Shown here piece after piece: positions 1-11,012 of a DNA stretch of 64,000 nucleotides. Positions within the stretch are counted from its first letter, which is position 1, and each line of letters starts with the position of its first letter. This DNA is from Hemileia vastatrix. Its lineage: Eukaryota; Basidiomycota; Pucciniomycetes; Pucciniales; Zaghouaniaceae. Made by a program: the position numbers and the translations under genes. The DNA lies in NCBI GenBank assembly GCA_030280995.1, contig JASXTE010000005.1, positions 15,664,501 through 15,728,500 on the forward strand, given 5' to 3'. Below the pieces are notes generated by a model. That model searched no databases. It was given only the letters and a program-made list of their open reading frames with translations, and had not been told where the DNA came from.

Positions 1-151
1 ATAATAATTATAAATTTTTTTACCTCTTTTAATTGAGTAAAGCAAATAAAAGATAAAATATACATACTTTAACTTTGAAACCCCAAAATCCACCTATCAC
101 CGCCATTGGACCTGCGTTAAAAATCTTCTAGACCAAAAGAACCCTTCGACA
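1..151 (+). repeat. 3' end of a gypsy LTR, truncated by the window edge
   Basis: The segment aligns by eye with the last 150 bases of the LTR that closes element E at 57281: the same run of AATTGAGTAAA, CACCGCC, TTGGACCT, ATCTTCTAGACC and CCCTTCGACA in order, with scattered substitutions. It ends in CA at 151. No TGG primer-binding site follows, so it is a 3' LTR or a solo LTR rather than a 5' LTR. The body of the element lies outside the window. Confidence 0.75.
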
Positions 152-419
152 CTCACCTTGATTCACTGGAAGTTAGTTTGGCTTAGATACCTCAGTGAAT
201 CAAATTTAAAATCAACTAGCTACCCATCTAGCTTTCTGTTCTTTCTCATCTTTTCTGCTTGCCTATCTTATCATTAACCTCTTTTTCTAATTAATTATAC
301 TCATAAAAAGCTAAGGCAAATTCAAAACACCCTTATGTCTTTGTTTAAAATGCTTCCAAAATTTTTAAACTGACAATCTTGGAATCACTTGAAATGACAA
401 ATATATTTCTTCTTGGGAC

Positions 420-528
420 TATTGGCGCAGCTAGGTGATATATGTTTGATTGATGATCAATAATAATATTGCATTCGTGTTCTCACTAGTTATATAATGT
501 GCTGCGGCGTAGTCGAGAAGACCTAACA
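420..528 (-). repeat. 3' LTR of copia A (109 bp)
   Basis: Matches 5759-5867 with two substitutions. In the element's orientation it starts TGTTAGGTC and ends CCAATA, so the termini are TG and TA rather than TG and CA. The end is fixed by the GGGAC duplication at 415-419. Confidence 0.9.
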
Positions 529-540
529 CCCGCCCCCTCG
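529..540 (-). promoter_or_regulatory. Polypurine tract of copia A
   Basis: On the minus strand this reads CGAGGGGGCGGG and abuts the first base of the 3' LTR, the expected position for plus-strand DNA priming. Further right, 541-722 is the 3' untranslated stretch and includes a TA run near 618-636 and a GA run near 653-670. Confidence 0.8.
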
Positions 541-722
541 ACTAGGCGCTGACTCTAGTCTGACCTAGAACTATTTACATGTAAAACGATTTGTATTATC
601 TTATTTATGAAAGAATATATATATATATATATATATTGATTAATGGAAAAAAGAGAGAGAGAGAGAGAGAAACATAAAAGAGAAAGAAAAAAAGGAGAAG
701 AGAGAAAAAAAAATTATTCCAG

Positions 723-1304
723 TTATCGCACGCCTAGATTCACACAACTCTTTTTGTGTAACTGTTTGTTCAATTGTTTAGTCATTACATCTGCTAGTTG
801 ATCTGTTGTAGGTACCCATTCTATTGTCGCCTTCTTTTTGTGTAATTGTTCGTTCACGAAGAAAAATTCTCTATCGCTGTGTCGTGTTCTTTTGTTGGAG
901 CTTTCATAATTGGATACCTTGATTGACGCCTGATTATCACATTTTAACTGAAAAGGTCCCGTGAAATTAATTAGATCATTCAATAAATTTTGAATCCATA
1001 GCCCCATTTGGGTTGCACTCCCTAATGCCATGTATTCAGCGTGGCAGGTTGATGAAGCTACTGATGGCATCCTCTTCGAGGCCCAGAACACAGTTGATTG
1101 TTGCATGTTGATTACCATACCCCCAGTTGATCTTGAGAATTCCCCGCCCCAATTTGCATCTGAAAAAACTTCTAACTCTATCAAACTGTTTGTTTTTTTT
1201 GGATACAAGTGTAACTTCTTATCTGCTGTATATTGTAAGTATCCCAGTAGGTGACCTAGGGCCCTCCAATGTTCATTCGTTGGGCATTTTGAGTGTCTGG
1301 CCAA
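723..1304 (-). pseudogene. Copia A RNase H domain, last segment of pol
   Basis: RNase H1-like domain that degrades RNA in the RNA:DNA hybrid. It shows the copia motifs VFSDANWGGE, ASSTCHAEYMAL, a CDNQAS aspartate and the closing DREFFFVNEQ, VPTTDQLADVMTK. It is in the same frame as the RT segment and separated from it by one TGA at 1332-1334, where family members read Arg in the TRPDL motif, so CGA to TGA is the simplest explanation. The catalytic D-E-D residues are visible. Confidence 0.85.
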
Positions 1305-1331
1305 TTGATTTACAGAGAAACTTAGATCAGG

Positions 1332-2357
1332 TCAAGTAGCATTTGTGATGTAAGTGAGAGATCCAATTATGGAAAAGTATTCCTTCGCATTCACTGGACT
1401 TTTACCATCTATTGCGGTGGTGAGGTCAACGTTTGTCAGAATGGGTTGATGATGTTGTACTTGCGTAACGTGATGTTTAGAGAGGATTTTGTGTATCAGG
1501 TCTTTTTGACTAAGTTGAAAGCCAGCTGGAGTATGTGTGATGTTTATTCCAACTATGGCATCTAACTTATCTTGCCACTTGATTATTAATGACTGACTGA
1601 GATCTTTTTCAAGTTGTTTAAAAATCTCAGTACTGTTGCCGGTGACTATTCCATCATCCACATGGACCCACAGCATTGCGTTGTTTTTGTTGTTTTTAAG
1701 GAAATACACGCTGTTATCATAAGATGACATTTCATATCCAAGTTGCTTTAGTTGATGTCCAACATGCTGCCACCAGCAGCGTGCAGCTTGGCATGTGCCA
1801 TATAGAGCTTTCAGTAGACGGAATACTTTGCCATCTTTCTTTTCAAATCCAGGTGGATCCCTGACCCATACCTCCTCATCGATAGGGCTGTGAAGGTATG
1901 CAGGCGTGACATCAAAAGCATGTACAGGCCAATCATACATTGCTGCTATCGTGAGAATTAGTCGTTGCGCGGTGAAGGACGCTGTTGGCGCAAAAGTTGA
2001 AGAATAGTCGACTCCCTTCACCTGTTTGAATCCCTTTGCTACATACCAAGCTTTCAATTTCAGATTGCCATCCAGCGGGTCCTTCTTTTCAGCGAACACC
2101 CATCGCGTATCAAGCACTCTAGCATTTGGTGGTGGAATTTCTCTTTTCCAGACATTCATGCTGGTAAGATTGTCAATTTCTCGTTGGCAAGCTGTTGTCC
2201 ATTCATCCTTCTTTTTTGATTTCATAGCTTTGGTGTACGATTTTGGTAGGTCTGTGGCAAAATATCCACAGTTATGTTGAATGTCGTCTAGTAACTTTTC
2301 TTGGTTGAGCATCTGTTTTTCCAGTTCAAAGTTTCCAAGAGTAAGGGGCTGTTTCAT
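1332..2357 (-). pseudogene. Copia A reverse transcriptase domain
   Basis: RVT_2-type reverse transcriptase. Visible landmarks are the WVFAEKKD entry region, KAWYVAKGFKQVKGVDYSS, the DVTPAYLHSP block with the first catalytic Asp, LYGTCQAARCWW, and the catalytic HVDD box in LWVHVDDGIVTG. The frame differs from the upstream integrase, so an indel lies near 2357-2370. It ends at a TGA in the conserved NATRPD region. Apart from this the domain reads without internal stops over about 341 codons. Confidence 0.88.
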
Positions 2358-2364
2358 TTGTAGC

Positions 2365-3231
2365 TCACTGTTGTTTTGTCAGGAAATCAATCGACATTTT
2401 GTTGTCTTGCTCTGTGGATTTGTCACCAAAAGTAGCCCATGCTGATGTTATGGATTTCTTTTCAAGAGGATCCCAGAAAATCCATCCTTTCATTCCAGCC
2501 GGGAAACCAATTACCATACATTTCCTTGCCCTGGCGTCTAACTTTTTTCTTTTTTCTTCAGGTACATGAACATACGCTATTTCCCCAAATTTGCGGAGAA
2601 TATCAATTTGAGGCTTGTTGTCGAAAAGAGCTTCATACGGGGTGCACTTGGTACAGATGGTATTTGGTATCCTGTTGAGAAGATATGATGACCATTTGAA
2701 AGCAAAGCTCCAAAATGGTTTCCCCAGTTTGCTGTCAAAAAGTATTGTCCTTCCCATTTCAGTCAAAGTACGGTTGTAGCGCTCTATGTTACCATTTTGT
2801 TGATGAAAATACGGTAGAGATTTTTCGTGAATTATCCCCTTGATGTTAGTAAACATGTCCATGTTCTTGTTTATAAACTCACCCCCATTTTCAGACCTTA
2901 AAATTTTCACTTTCTCTCCTACCTGTGTCTCCAGTTGTGTGATTATGTCAATAATTGTTTTTGTTGCTTCTGATTTGTTTTTGATGATATGGCATTCACT
3001 ATATGTAGTGGCCAGATCTCTGAATGTTAGCGCATATAAACCCCCATCTATTGATTCTTCTTCAATTGGACCTATGAGATCTGTGGTGACTATCTCCAAT
3101 TTCTTGGGTTCCCTACCTGTAGTCTCAAGGAAACATTGTCTCCTGCTTTTGCACATTTGACAAGCATCACAGATAATGTTTCCTTTTGGTAGTGTCTCAG
3201 GCATCCCATACACCATTTTATCTTGGCACAT
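2365..3231 (-). pseudogene. Copia A integrase
   Basis: Integrase that joins element cDNA to host DNA. The N-terminal zinc region shows a Cys pair in CDACQMC after a Gly-His stretch that lies beyond the preceding stop. The core has the first Asp in IVTTDLIGP and the Glu in HQQNGNIERYN. The second catalytic Asp of the usual RSDNGGEF motif reads Glu here (RSENGGEF, codon GAA), so the domain would probably be inactive even without the stops. C-terminal copia blocks such as LNRIPNTICTKCTPYEAL and GWIFWDP are present. Confidence 0.87.
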
Positions 3232-3273
3232 TTTTCTTATCTGTCTTAAGCTGGCATGACCCAGTAGACAGTG

Positions 3274-4086
3274 TCACATGTAAAGTATGTCCTCATTTTT
3301 TGTCCTCTTCCTCACTTCAGGGTACTTAGTCGGGAGCTCAAGATTGAACACATTGGGTTTAGGGTTTGTATGTAAGTTGTTAATTTCGTCAACATTATCA
3401 TCAACAGTAACATCAATAGTCATCCTAGGTACAGCAACATTTGCACACAATGTCTCCTTTTCAATGGGACAGTTGAATGTCCACTTCCTTTTGATAAACA
3501 TTGCTGACAATATCGGAACATTGCGGTAGGTAATAAGGAAATCATTTAGATTGACGCATGAAAAATTAGCTCCGCTGTTGATTAAGGAAGCAGGGGATAT
3601 GAGCGTACCTCTAGCCTCTTTGCAGTAGTATACTGGTTTAATGTTGATAATTTCCCCATTCAGTCCATGGAAACAGATCGTCCCTTTGCCTGTAATGAAA
3701 GGAGTACTTCCATTAGTTGCTACTTTGAGAGCAATGGGATTCTTGAGCGATACGAAATCTACTAAATCATTTGTGTTTCCTGAGAGATGATGGGTGGCAC
3801 CTGTGTCAAAAATTGGATTAGGTGAATATTGGGTGCCTTCTGATAGGTGCATTCTCGCAAAAGCGGCAGCTGATGCTTTGGGCAAATTGTCAGTGAGTTC
3901 GACTATTTGAGCTGAGGATGCCTTTGCATGAGGTTGTGGATTGAGATTAGGTCGAGTTGCTTGTCTCTGTGGGTAGATTGGTTGATATGAGTCCATTCTA
4001 GCAGGCGGCTGAGCTTTTATGTTAGCTGGTTGTGTTGTTTGAATAGGACGAGGGGTAAAAGTGTTGCAGTTGCTCGGGACAATCAT
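3274..4086 (-). pseudogene. Copia A aspartic protease and pre-integrase linker
   Basis: The protease signature IFDTGATHHLSGN lies about one third into the segment, followed by the copia-typical ATNGSTPFITGKGT and LISPASLINSGANFS. The frame matches integrase downstream; a TGA at 3274-3276 separates them at the position where gag_pre-integrase domains usually carry Trp ahead of HxxLGHAS. The first codons are an arbitrary ORF start, because the reading frame is open upstream toward Gag. Confidence 0.82.
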
Positions 4087-4230
4087 GGGTTGAATGATTG
4101 ATGGAGGTACAACTATGGGGTAGTGAGCATTGTAGTTGTTTTGACGGTTTGATGGTAAATGATTAAACTGTTGATGGCCTCGGCTTTGGAATTTCCTTGG
4201 GCATTGGGCTTGCAGGTAGTTAGGTGAATT

Positions 4231-5136
4231 TCAGAGAAAACAATTACCCGTAGGCCTTTGAGAAGCTGCATTGTCTTCAAAGACATTCACCAAGTCTGAG
4301 GAGTCTGTTTTTGAGGGTGTCATTTTGACTGAGTCGGTTGAGTCACCCATGGAAGAGTGATTAGCAGATGTTGATGGAGTTGATTTCACGAGGCTGTCAT
4401 CTATTTTCATTCTTTCCCATGTTGTACATATTACCCTATTTAGAACAGAAACAGTAATCGATTTGTTTTCGGTTTGGCACATGGTTTCCATCTCTTTCAA
4501 TACCTCAGAGCTGAATCGAGGATCATCTTGAAGCATCCTTTGGCAGAGGCATCCAATTATATCTTTCTCCATAAGGCCTTGTGCCCATAGACTGGTGCAA
4601 GCCTCTCTAAATCGGTTCATCAATTCTATTGGGTTGTTGAAATCTTTCGATCTAAGGTTAATGAGTTTTTCTATAGCATTCAGTTGCGCTGCTCAAGAAA
4701 CCGTATTGAAAACACTCTTGATATGTTTGAAAGCTGTTGTGCTTGGTGATACATCTATAATTTGAGACCGCATTTCTGGCCCAACTAAATTGATGAGGAT
4801 TGCTCGTCCAATTCGTTCTTTGATAGACGTCTTCGACGCGCCCCTTTGTTCCAGAAAGTTGATTTCACCTGTGAAGTCTGCAATAACACCTCGCACTTCC
4901 CTATGCCATTCTCTATAGTTGCTTCCGTCGTCCAAGAGTATGTGACGCCAATCCTTAAGCAACATTCTTGCTTTTACTATGCTGTCCCTAATTTTCAAAT
5001 CCTCTTGCATGTGGAGAAGAGCTCTGTGATCCATGCCTTCTTCAACGTCCGATGTTTCCTCCTCATCATCTTGCGGAATATCGTTATGCGATGGAAAAGT
5101 TTGTTCATTTGATTGTTGGTGTGTTCGTGGAGGCAT
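4231..5136 (-). pseudogene. Copia A Gag, two in-frame pieces
   Basis: Capsid protein. The ATG at 5136 opens an acidic N-terminus (DDEEETSDVEEG) followed by a UBN2-like Gag fold with LLDDGSNYREWHREV. A TGA at 4693-4695 breaks it, and the same frame then continues to a TGA at 4231-4233. Reading past that second stop gives a CX2CX4HX4C zinc knuckle in which the second Cys is the stop itself and the His reads Tyr, so the nucleic-acid-binding motif is doubly damaged. About 300 codons in all. Confidence 0.8.
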
Positions 5137-5748
5137 GGGTACCGTGGGTCTTGCGGAGTCGGTTGTTGATTGTTGGGCATATTGTTGTTGGAAGGAAAGA
5201 ATAGAAAGATAAAAAGAAAAAAGGAAGAAAGAGATGAAGAGAAAAGAAAAAAAACAGTAGTAGAGAAAAAGGACAAAACAGGTAGATGAAAGGAAATACC
5301 AGAAAGAAGAGAGATAGAGAAAAGGAGAGAAAAAAATTTTTATATATGCTTATTATTATTATTATTTTATTTTATTTTATTTTTTTAGGTTTTTTAAATT
5401 AAATTTTTTATTTTATTTTATTTTTGCTTTCGGAGTGATAGAGCCACTATCACGCTTTGATGCTTGGCGAGAGCAACAACCTAATCGCAGTGTTATTTTA
5501 TTTCATTTTTGTTTATTTTTTTATTAGGAGAAAGAGAGAAAAAAAGGAGAAAAAAGAAAAGAAAAGAAAAAAAATGAGAAGAGAGAAAAAAAATGCCTGT
5601 TCCACACGGATAAAAAGGAAAAAAAAGGTGTTGGTTGACGACACCCTATTAAGTCAAGACTTTTGTTGCTCTTATTGGTTGACGAGACCTTGTTAAGTCG
5701 TGTGTAGTGGAGAAGAAAGAAAAGTGAAAAAAAAATTTAGGCGCAAAA
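5137..5748 (-). other. 5' leader of copia A, non-coding
   Basis: Low-complexity stretch between the primer-binding site and Gag. On the plus strand it is purine-rich (AAAGAGAGAAAA runs) with A/T runs near 5340-5420. It contains a repeated 12-mer, TTGGTTGACGA, at about 5630 and 5675. The Lys-rich plus-strand ORF here is a by-product of the purine runs. Confidence 0.6.
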
Positions 5749-5758
5749 GCCCATAACC
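5749..5758 (-). promoter_or_regulatory. Primer-binding site of copia A
   Basis: Reads GGTTATGGGC on the minus strand, directly abutting the 5' LTR. This matches the anticodon-arm region of initiator Met-tRNA, as known for Drosophila copia, which primes from a cleaved half tRNA. Element B has the identical 10-mer in the same place. Confidence 0.75.
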
Positions 5759-5867
5759 TATTGGCGCAGCTAGATGATATATGTTTGATTGATGATCAAT
5801 AATAATATTGCATTCGTGTTCTCACTAGTTATATAATGTGCTGCAGCGTAGTCGAGAAGACCTAACA
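5759..5867 (-). repeat. 5' LTR of copia A (109 bp)
   Basis: Pairs with 420-528. Differences are A versus G at two sites, both consistent with C-to-T change on the element's strand. Very short for an LTR; I did not identify a TATA box with confidence. Confidence 0.9.
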
Positions 5868-5872
5868 GGGAC

Positions 5873-6518
5873 AAGCTTAAGCATTACTGAAGAGATGGGT
5901 AAAAATTAAAGTTACTGATGTCCTTCTGAGGAGTGTGAAAATGAGATGGATGTGCCATCTCAAGTGGAAGGTAATGGGGCCAGTTGCATTTCTTATTTCT
6001 TTGTTTCACGTATTTGATGCACTTTGCCTGGTAAAATGTTGTGCTGTCCATCAAAAATAATTCTAAATATCATCCGGGATTAATGAATTGGTTTGGGTTG
6101 ATTCAGTGCTCACTGGTGGTGGCTGAGAAAGGTTCTTGATATCACAAAAAATTGAAAGCAAGTTAGCTGGAACAGTAAGTATCATGAAATGTTTAAAGCT
6201 AAACTGAAATCCCTGCTATTATTTTATTTGTTCCTTCCTCCATGCCCCCAGCTAGGTGAGATTGTATTAAGTAAAGAAGAAAGCGAACATAAAAGAAAAT
6301 GAATAATAGAGAAATACTAAACATTGAGGGAGGAATGATAGACTGATTGATGGGCGAGAAGTGCAAGGCTTTCACACTGACGCTCCGGAGAATCGGTGGC
6401 GTTTGCAAATGTGTGTTGTGTTTGCATTGGAATTCACACATTTTATGTAAACCCAATGCAAACCCCCGGGTGACAATCGCATTGGGAAGCCAGCAATTTG
6501 TTGGTGGTGTAACATGAT
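5873..6518. other. Unassigned stretch between copia A and B, with a hairpin
   Basis: No convincing gene. It is continuous with 152-419 across the A insertion and with 11799 onward across the B insertion. An 11-bp perfect inverted repeat GTTTGCATTGG / CCAATGCAAAC (6420-6430 and 6453-6463) can form a hairpin. A weak 85-codon ORF on the minus strand (6199-6456) shows no recognisable domain. Confidence 0.5.
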
Positions 6519-6523
6519 GAAAT

Positions 6524-6643
6524 TGTTATGTGTAGTATGATAGCTTAGTGATTGTTAAGTACATAAAGTGTATATAGTCTGTGGTGCAGCTGATGCGTCT
6601 AACTCCGGTTCACTCCGGATGAAGCGCTGACACTGCTACCATA
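6524..6643 (+). repeat. 5' LTR of copia B (120 bp)
   Basis: Starts TGTTATGTG and ends CTACCATA, again TG...TA as in copia A. Matches 11616-11735 except at two positions. Confidence 0.9.
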
Positions 6644-6653
6644 GGTTATGGGC
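6644..6653 (+). promoter_or_regulatory. Primer-binding site of copia B
   Basis: GGTTATGGGC immediately after the 5' LTR, identical to the site in copia A and complementary to the anticodon arm of initiator Met-tRNA. Confidence 0.75.
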
Positions 6654-6792
6654 TGTCCCTGATTTTTTACTAGCAGTAATCCAATCTTGTATCTTTCCCA
6701 GAAAAGTTGTGTGCACCATGCTTGCCCCACGTTAAAAACGTCTCTTTTGGTGTCGAGCTACCTCCACCTCTTTCTCTCGTTTAATCTAATCC

Positions 6793-8211
6793 ATGCTGAT
6801 TTCGGATTCTTCAAATCCATTCCAATCTTGCCCTAGCTTAGCTTGCGAACGACCTCAACCTCTCAGTATGGAATTAAAGAACTTACTTCCTCCCCAAGCA
6901 AGACGCCGCTCACGTTCGCTCTTGGGCCCTCCCACCTCACCAGCATCCTCTACGGATAGCACAAGCACTGCTCGCCTATTGCAAACCCCTCAGCCCTTCA
7001 TTTTATTGTCCGGTAACACACCGGTTCCTTCTTCTTCCCCTCCTTCTTCTTTTTCAACCCCGGCTACTCCATCTTCCCCTTCTCCTTTTCTTTCCCTGCC
7101 TCTCCCTCCTCCCTCTCTTCTTCCCCCCAAATCATAATCATCGCAAAGCATCCCCCCCACATCCTCATCACAAACCAGACACGCAGCCTCGGCGCGTGAT
7201 TGTCCTCCCCATATTCCTCATACCACCTCTAGCCCTTTGATGCAGTCGCGGCGCAAATCCGGTTCGCAGTCGCGACGACCGAGACACAGCCTTGTCTCGT
7301 CGTTGTGACATGCTGGAACTGGCCATGGTCATTGTCCTAGCCCCTCCTCTTCACTCAGCAGCAACAATTTTTTATCTGACAATGAAAATGATAATTTTAC
7401 AACATATAAAGGAAGAGATTGCACTGATGTTATCAATGAGATCATACAAAGGACTAATAAAATGTCTAAATTGAAACCTGATGGTTCTAACTGGCAAACT
7501 TGGATAAAGAATATCAAAAAAATTTTAATGCGCCGTGTACGTTCAACTAAATAAATCTCTGATGCAGGTGCAATCAATGATGATATCTCAAAATTCGAGG
7601 ACGAAATGAGCTGGCATGCAATCTACAACACAATTGATGAAAAACTTCAGGATTTTATAGATTTTGGGATTACCAGCTACAAAGATTTCTCAATTCCCAG
7701 CTCCAAATTCGACAAAGCTTCCCACACAGCTTGCATGGCTCTCTTTAACGATCTGTTAACTATTAAAACCTCCCCTTTTACGAATGTAATGGAACATGGA
7801 GAAAAAGTTAAGTCGATTTTGGAGGCAGTTCAGAGATCAGGTTTTGTTTTTGGTTTTGATGAAATGACAGCAGTTTTTACCCAACTCTTATTACCGTCAT
7901 CAGTCAATTATCTTGCCACTGAAGCAAACCATCATTTTGAATTGCGAAAAGACATCTCTCAACCCTCCTTCGATAAGATGATGAATTTTCTGCAAAATTC
8001 TTTTATCAATTCATCTCAAACTTCCTCAAATGCCCCTACCCTTTCTACTGCTTTTGAACTGACAACTGAACCTGAGTCTGTTTCATCTTTGGCTTTCAAA
8101 AAAGGCCGCATGGAAATAGAAAAACTGAATATTCTTGTTTTTACTGCAAATCCTCTGAACACTTCCAGAACACTTGTCCATATGATCCCAATAGTAAAAG
8201 TTTTAATGTAG
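6793..8211 (+). pseudogene. Copia B Gag, interrupted
   Basis: One frame from ATG 6793 broken by TAA (7135-7137), TGA (7306-7308) and TAA (7552-7554). The first 115 residues are Ser/Pro-rich low complexity. Downstream comes the copia Gag entry motif KLKPDGSNWQTWIK and then the UBN2-like capsid from 7606. Near 8100-8135, around a run of A, the frame shifts; in the new frame a perfect zinc knuckle CX2CX4HX4C is read at 8136-8177 (CFYC...H...CP). The ORF continuing in the old frame to 8211 is therefore out of frame at its end. Confidence 0.8.
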
Positions 8212-8258
8212 CGGTTTGGGGACAACGTGAAGCTTTTGCTCATGACAACAAGGACTCT

Positions 8259-9338
8259 ATGAACCTTGTCCGGAAAGCACTGAACAATAGGAAAGGAAAA
8301 CAACCAGCTCAAACTTCATCAAAACCCCGCTTAAACGAAATCAGCTGCAAAGCGCTAGATGTTCTCACTACTGCTTTGAAAGAAATGGATTTTGGTACTG
8401 ATAGCTGGACTGAGGAGCAAGACAGTAAATATTGTCAAGGTGTTTTTGACTCTGGTGCCACACATCATGTCACTGGTGATGTACCTCTTCTCTCTGACTT
8501 CAGAACTTTGAATACTCCTATTCCAGTCAAAACTGCAACTGACTCTGGTGCTGCTTTCATTACTGGTCACGGAAACATGTTCATTAAAGGATGTGATGGA
8601 GAATTAGTTACTATCAAAGGTGTTTTCTATTGTGATAGGGCAAAATCCACTCTTATTTCTCCTTTTGATCTTCTAGATAATGGCATTTCTCTTTCTTTTA
8701 ATCAAAATCATGATTATGTTATTTCAAAAAACAAAAAAAAATTATTTCTAGCTCTTAAATCTTCTGCTGGTCGTAAATGGACGGTTGATCTAGTATATCC
8801 TTGTGCACTAGAGACCAATGTTTTTGAAATGAATTATTTTAACTCTTTATCCTCTGCTACCCTTCCTGCTCCTTTTGTTCCTCCACCCCCTTCAAAAATT
8901 CCTTATCTAACTGTGGTTCCTGACTCAATCATGGATTGGCATTGTCATCTTGGACACACAAGTACCAGGGTTTTGAGAAGACTTTCCAAAAATGGTCTTT
9001 GCAAAAATGTACCATCTTATGTCCCTTCATGCAGATTACACTGTGATGTTTGTGCTATGTCAAAAAGCAAAAGGAAAAACACGTGCAAGACATCCAAGCG
9101 CACCCATGAGCTCATGGATTTGGTGGTTTCTGATCTAGTAGGGCCAATGGTTGATGTAACTGATAGAGGTGAAGTTTATGTAGCTACCTTCAGAGAATCT
9201 TTCTTGACTTATGGTGAAATTTTTGTCCTAAAGAAGAAGTCAGATGTTTTTGACGCTTTTATTAATTTCAAATCTCGCTTAGAAAACATCACTAATCAAC
9301 GTCTCAAAATCCTCAGAACTGACAATGGCAAAGAATAA
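8259..9338 (+). pseudogene. Copia B protease and integrase, first part
   Basis: Same frame as the zinc knuckle at 8136. Protease signature VFDSGATHHVTGD lies near residue 65. The gag_pre-integrase zinc region has HCHLGHTSTR and CDVCAMSK. The integrase core begins LVVSDLVGPMV (first Asp) and reaches the second Asp in LRTDNGKE, immediately followed by a TAA at 9336-9338 where family members read Tyr or Phe. The frame is otherwise unbroken over 359 codons. Confidence 0.87.
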
Positions 9339-10991
9339 ACGAACAAGAAATTCTCTGAATACCTTTCCCAACACGGTATCCTTCATGAACACTCTATGTC
9401 TTATCACCATGAACAGAATGGAATGGCTGAAAGATTCAATGAAACCATTGGTGAAATAGCCAGAACAATCCTTCTTGCATCAAATCTGCCCCCCACCTTC
9501 TGGACTTTTGCTTATTGTTGGGCTTCTTTCCTTCCCAATAAATTACCAAATATGAGAGTTACTGATAGTACCCCATACCAAATCATTTTCAACAAAAAAT
9601 CGGACTTATCTCCTGTCAAAATTTTTGGTCAGTGGGCATATGTGCACATTCCAACTGAAAAAAGGACAAGAATGGAGGTCCGGGCTATGCGTTGCAGGGT
9701 TGTTGGTTTTATTTATGGTGGTAAAGGTTGGATTTTTTGGCATCCAGAGTCTAATTTGTTTGTTCAATTGGCAATGGCAAATTTCATCCCAGAAGGGGAT
9801 GAGGACAATATTAAAACACTTACAGTTTCACATCCGGCCACATCTCATTCTAAAGGTGACCTAGCATTTATTTTGAATCAACTGAAATTTGGTGATTTTA
9901 CAGCAGAAGAAACTATTGCTACCCAAGATGTCATGGTTGATTTCATTAACAATAATGCTTATGAACTTTCTGACCGCTTACCTCAAACTTTCAAACAGGC
10001 AATGAAGCATCCAGACGCAGTTGAATGGAAGTCAGCTTGTCTTCAGGAATTAGACAACATGTCTAACATGAAAGTTTGGGATATTGTTCCTCTTCCTCCT
10101 GGAAAAACTGTCACAGGTGCCCAATGGGTTTTTGCTCTTAAAAGGGATGAATTTGGGAAAATCATCAAACACAAGGCACGATATGTAGCTCAGGGCTTCA
10201 AACAAGTTGAAGGTATTGATTTTAATGACACTTTTGCTCCAACAGCCACTTTTGCATCTCTGTGTCTGATCCTCACCCTAGCTGCTACCTACAACTGGCC
10301 AATCAAAACTTTTGATGTCACTGCAGCTTATCTCCACAGCGATCTTGAAGAAGAAATTTATGTCAAGCAACCTGAAGGTTTTGAGTCTGTTAATCCAACT
10401 CATGTCTGCAAACTTAGAAAAGCTCTATACGGTACTAAGCAAGCAGCCAGGTGTTGGTGGAAACATCTCAGCAAAATTCTGGCAAATTTAGGTTACAGAT
10501 CAAGCAATCAGGATGCAAGTGTATATGTGCTAGCAAAAGAGGGTTCGAAGGGAATGTTGTGGATTCATGTAGATGATGGTGTGGTTGTAGGGAGTAGTGA
10601 TACGGTTTTGAGGGAGTTGGAAATGGATATGGGGAGTAGTTTGAAGGTAAAATGGTCTGATGGTATCTCTTCTATTGTTGGTCTAGCAGTTTCACGTTGT
10701 TCCAAAGGTTTCACTATCCACCAACCAGCTCTTATCAACAAAATTCTTAATGAACACAATCCAGCTGGTCTTAACTCTCACTCACCTTTACCAATGGGAC
10801 TTTCTTTGGTATCTTTAAAGGAGAAATCTCATCCTCCACAGGAACCTCTCAAATTTCTGTCTATTATTGGTTCTTTATCATATCTTGTAGCTGGATCAAG
10901 GCCTGATTTGGCGTATCCTGTCAACTTCCTGGCACATTATGCATCAAGACCAGGTAAAGCTGAATGGGATGCGCTTAATCATTTGCTGTGA
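9339..10991 (+). pseudogene. Copia B integrase end and reverse transcriptase
   Basis: Continues in frame after the TAA. The integrase Glu is in YHHEQNGMAERFNET. The RT carries WVFALKRDEFGK, KARYVAQGFKQVEGIDF, DVTAAYLHSDLEEEIYVKQPEGF, LYGTKQAARCWW and the catalytic HVDD box in LWIHVDDGVVVGS. It closes after SRPDLAYPVNFLAHYA at a TGA (10989-10991), where relatives have an Arg in HLLRYL, so CGA to TGA is likely. All RT catalytic residues are present. Confidence 0.9.
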
Positions 10992-11012
10992 TATCTACAA
11001 TTTACCAAAGAC

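Larger units (their letters stand above)
420..5867 (-). mobile_element. Ty1/copia retrotransposon A, full length, decayed
   Basis: Complete copia element read on the minus strand. It is bounded by two 109-bp direct repeats (5759-5867 as 5' LTR, 420-528 as 3' LTR) and flanked by a 5-bp target duplication GGGAC (415-419 and 5868-5872). Domain order is Gag, protease, integrase, RT, RNase H, which defines copia. A purine tract precedes the 3' LTR and an initiator-tRNA-like primer site follows the 5' LTR. Gag to integrase share one frame broken by TGA codons; RT and RNase H are in another frame, so at least one indel is present. The LTRs differ at two positions, both G/A, so the copy is fairly young by LTR divergence although no intact frame remains. 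Confidence 0.93.

Noticed and set aside
152..180. Target site of the window-edge LTR resembling the site of element E in gene 2
   Set aside because: CTTGAT...CACTGGAAG is shared, but the match is too short and the following bases differ.
5457..5696. Lys-rich 79-codon ORF
   Set aside because: By-product of purine runs in the leader of copia A, antisense to the element.
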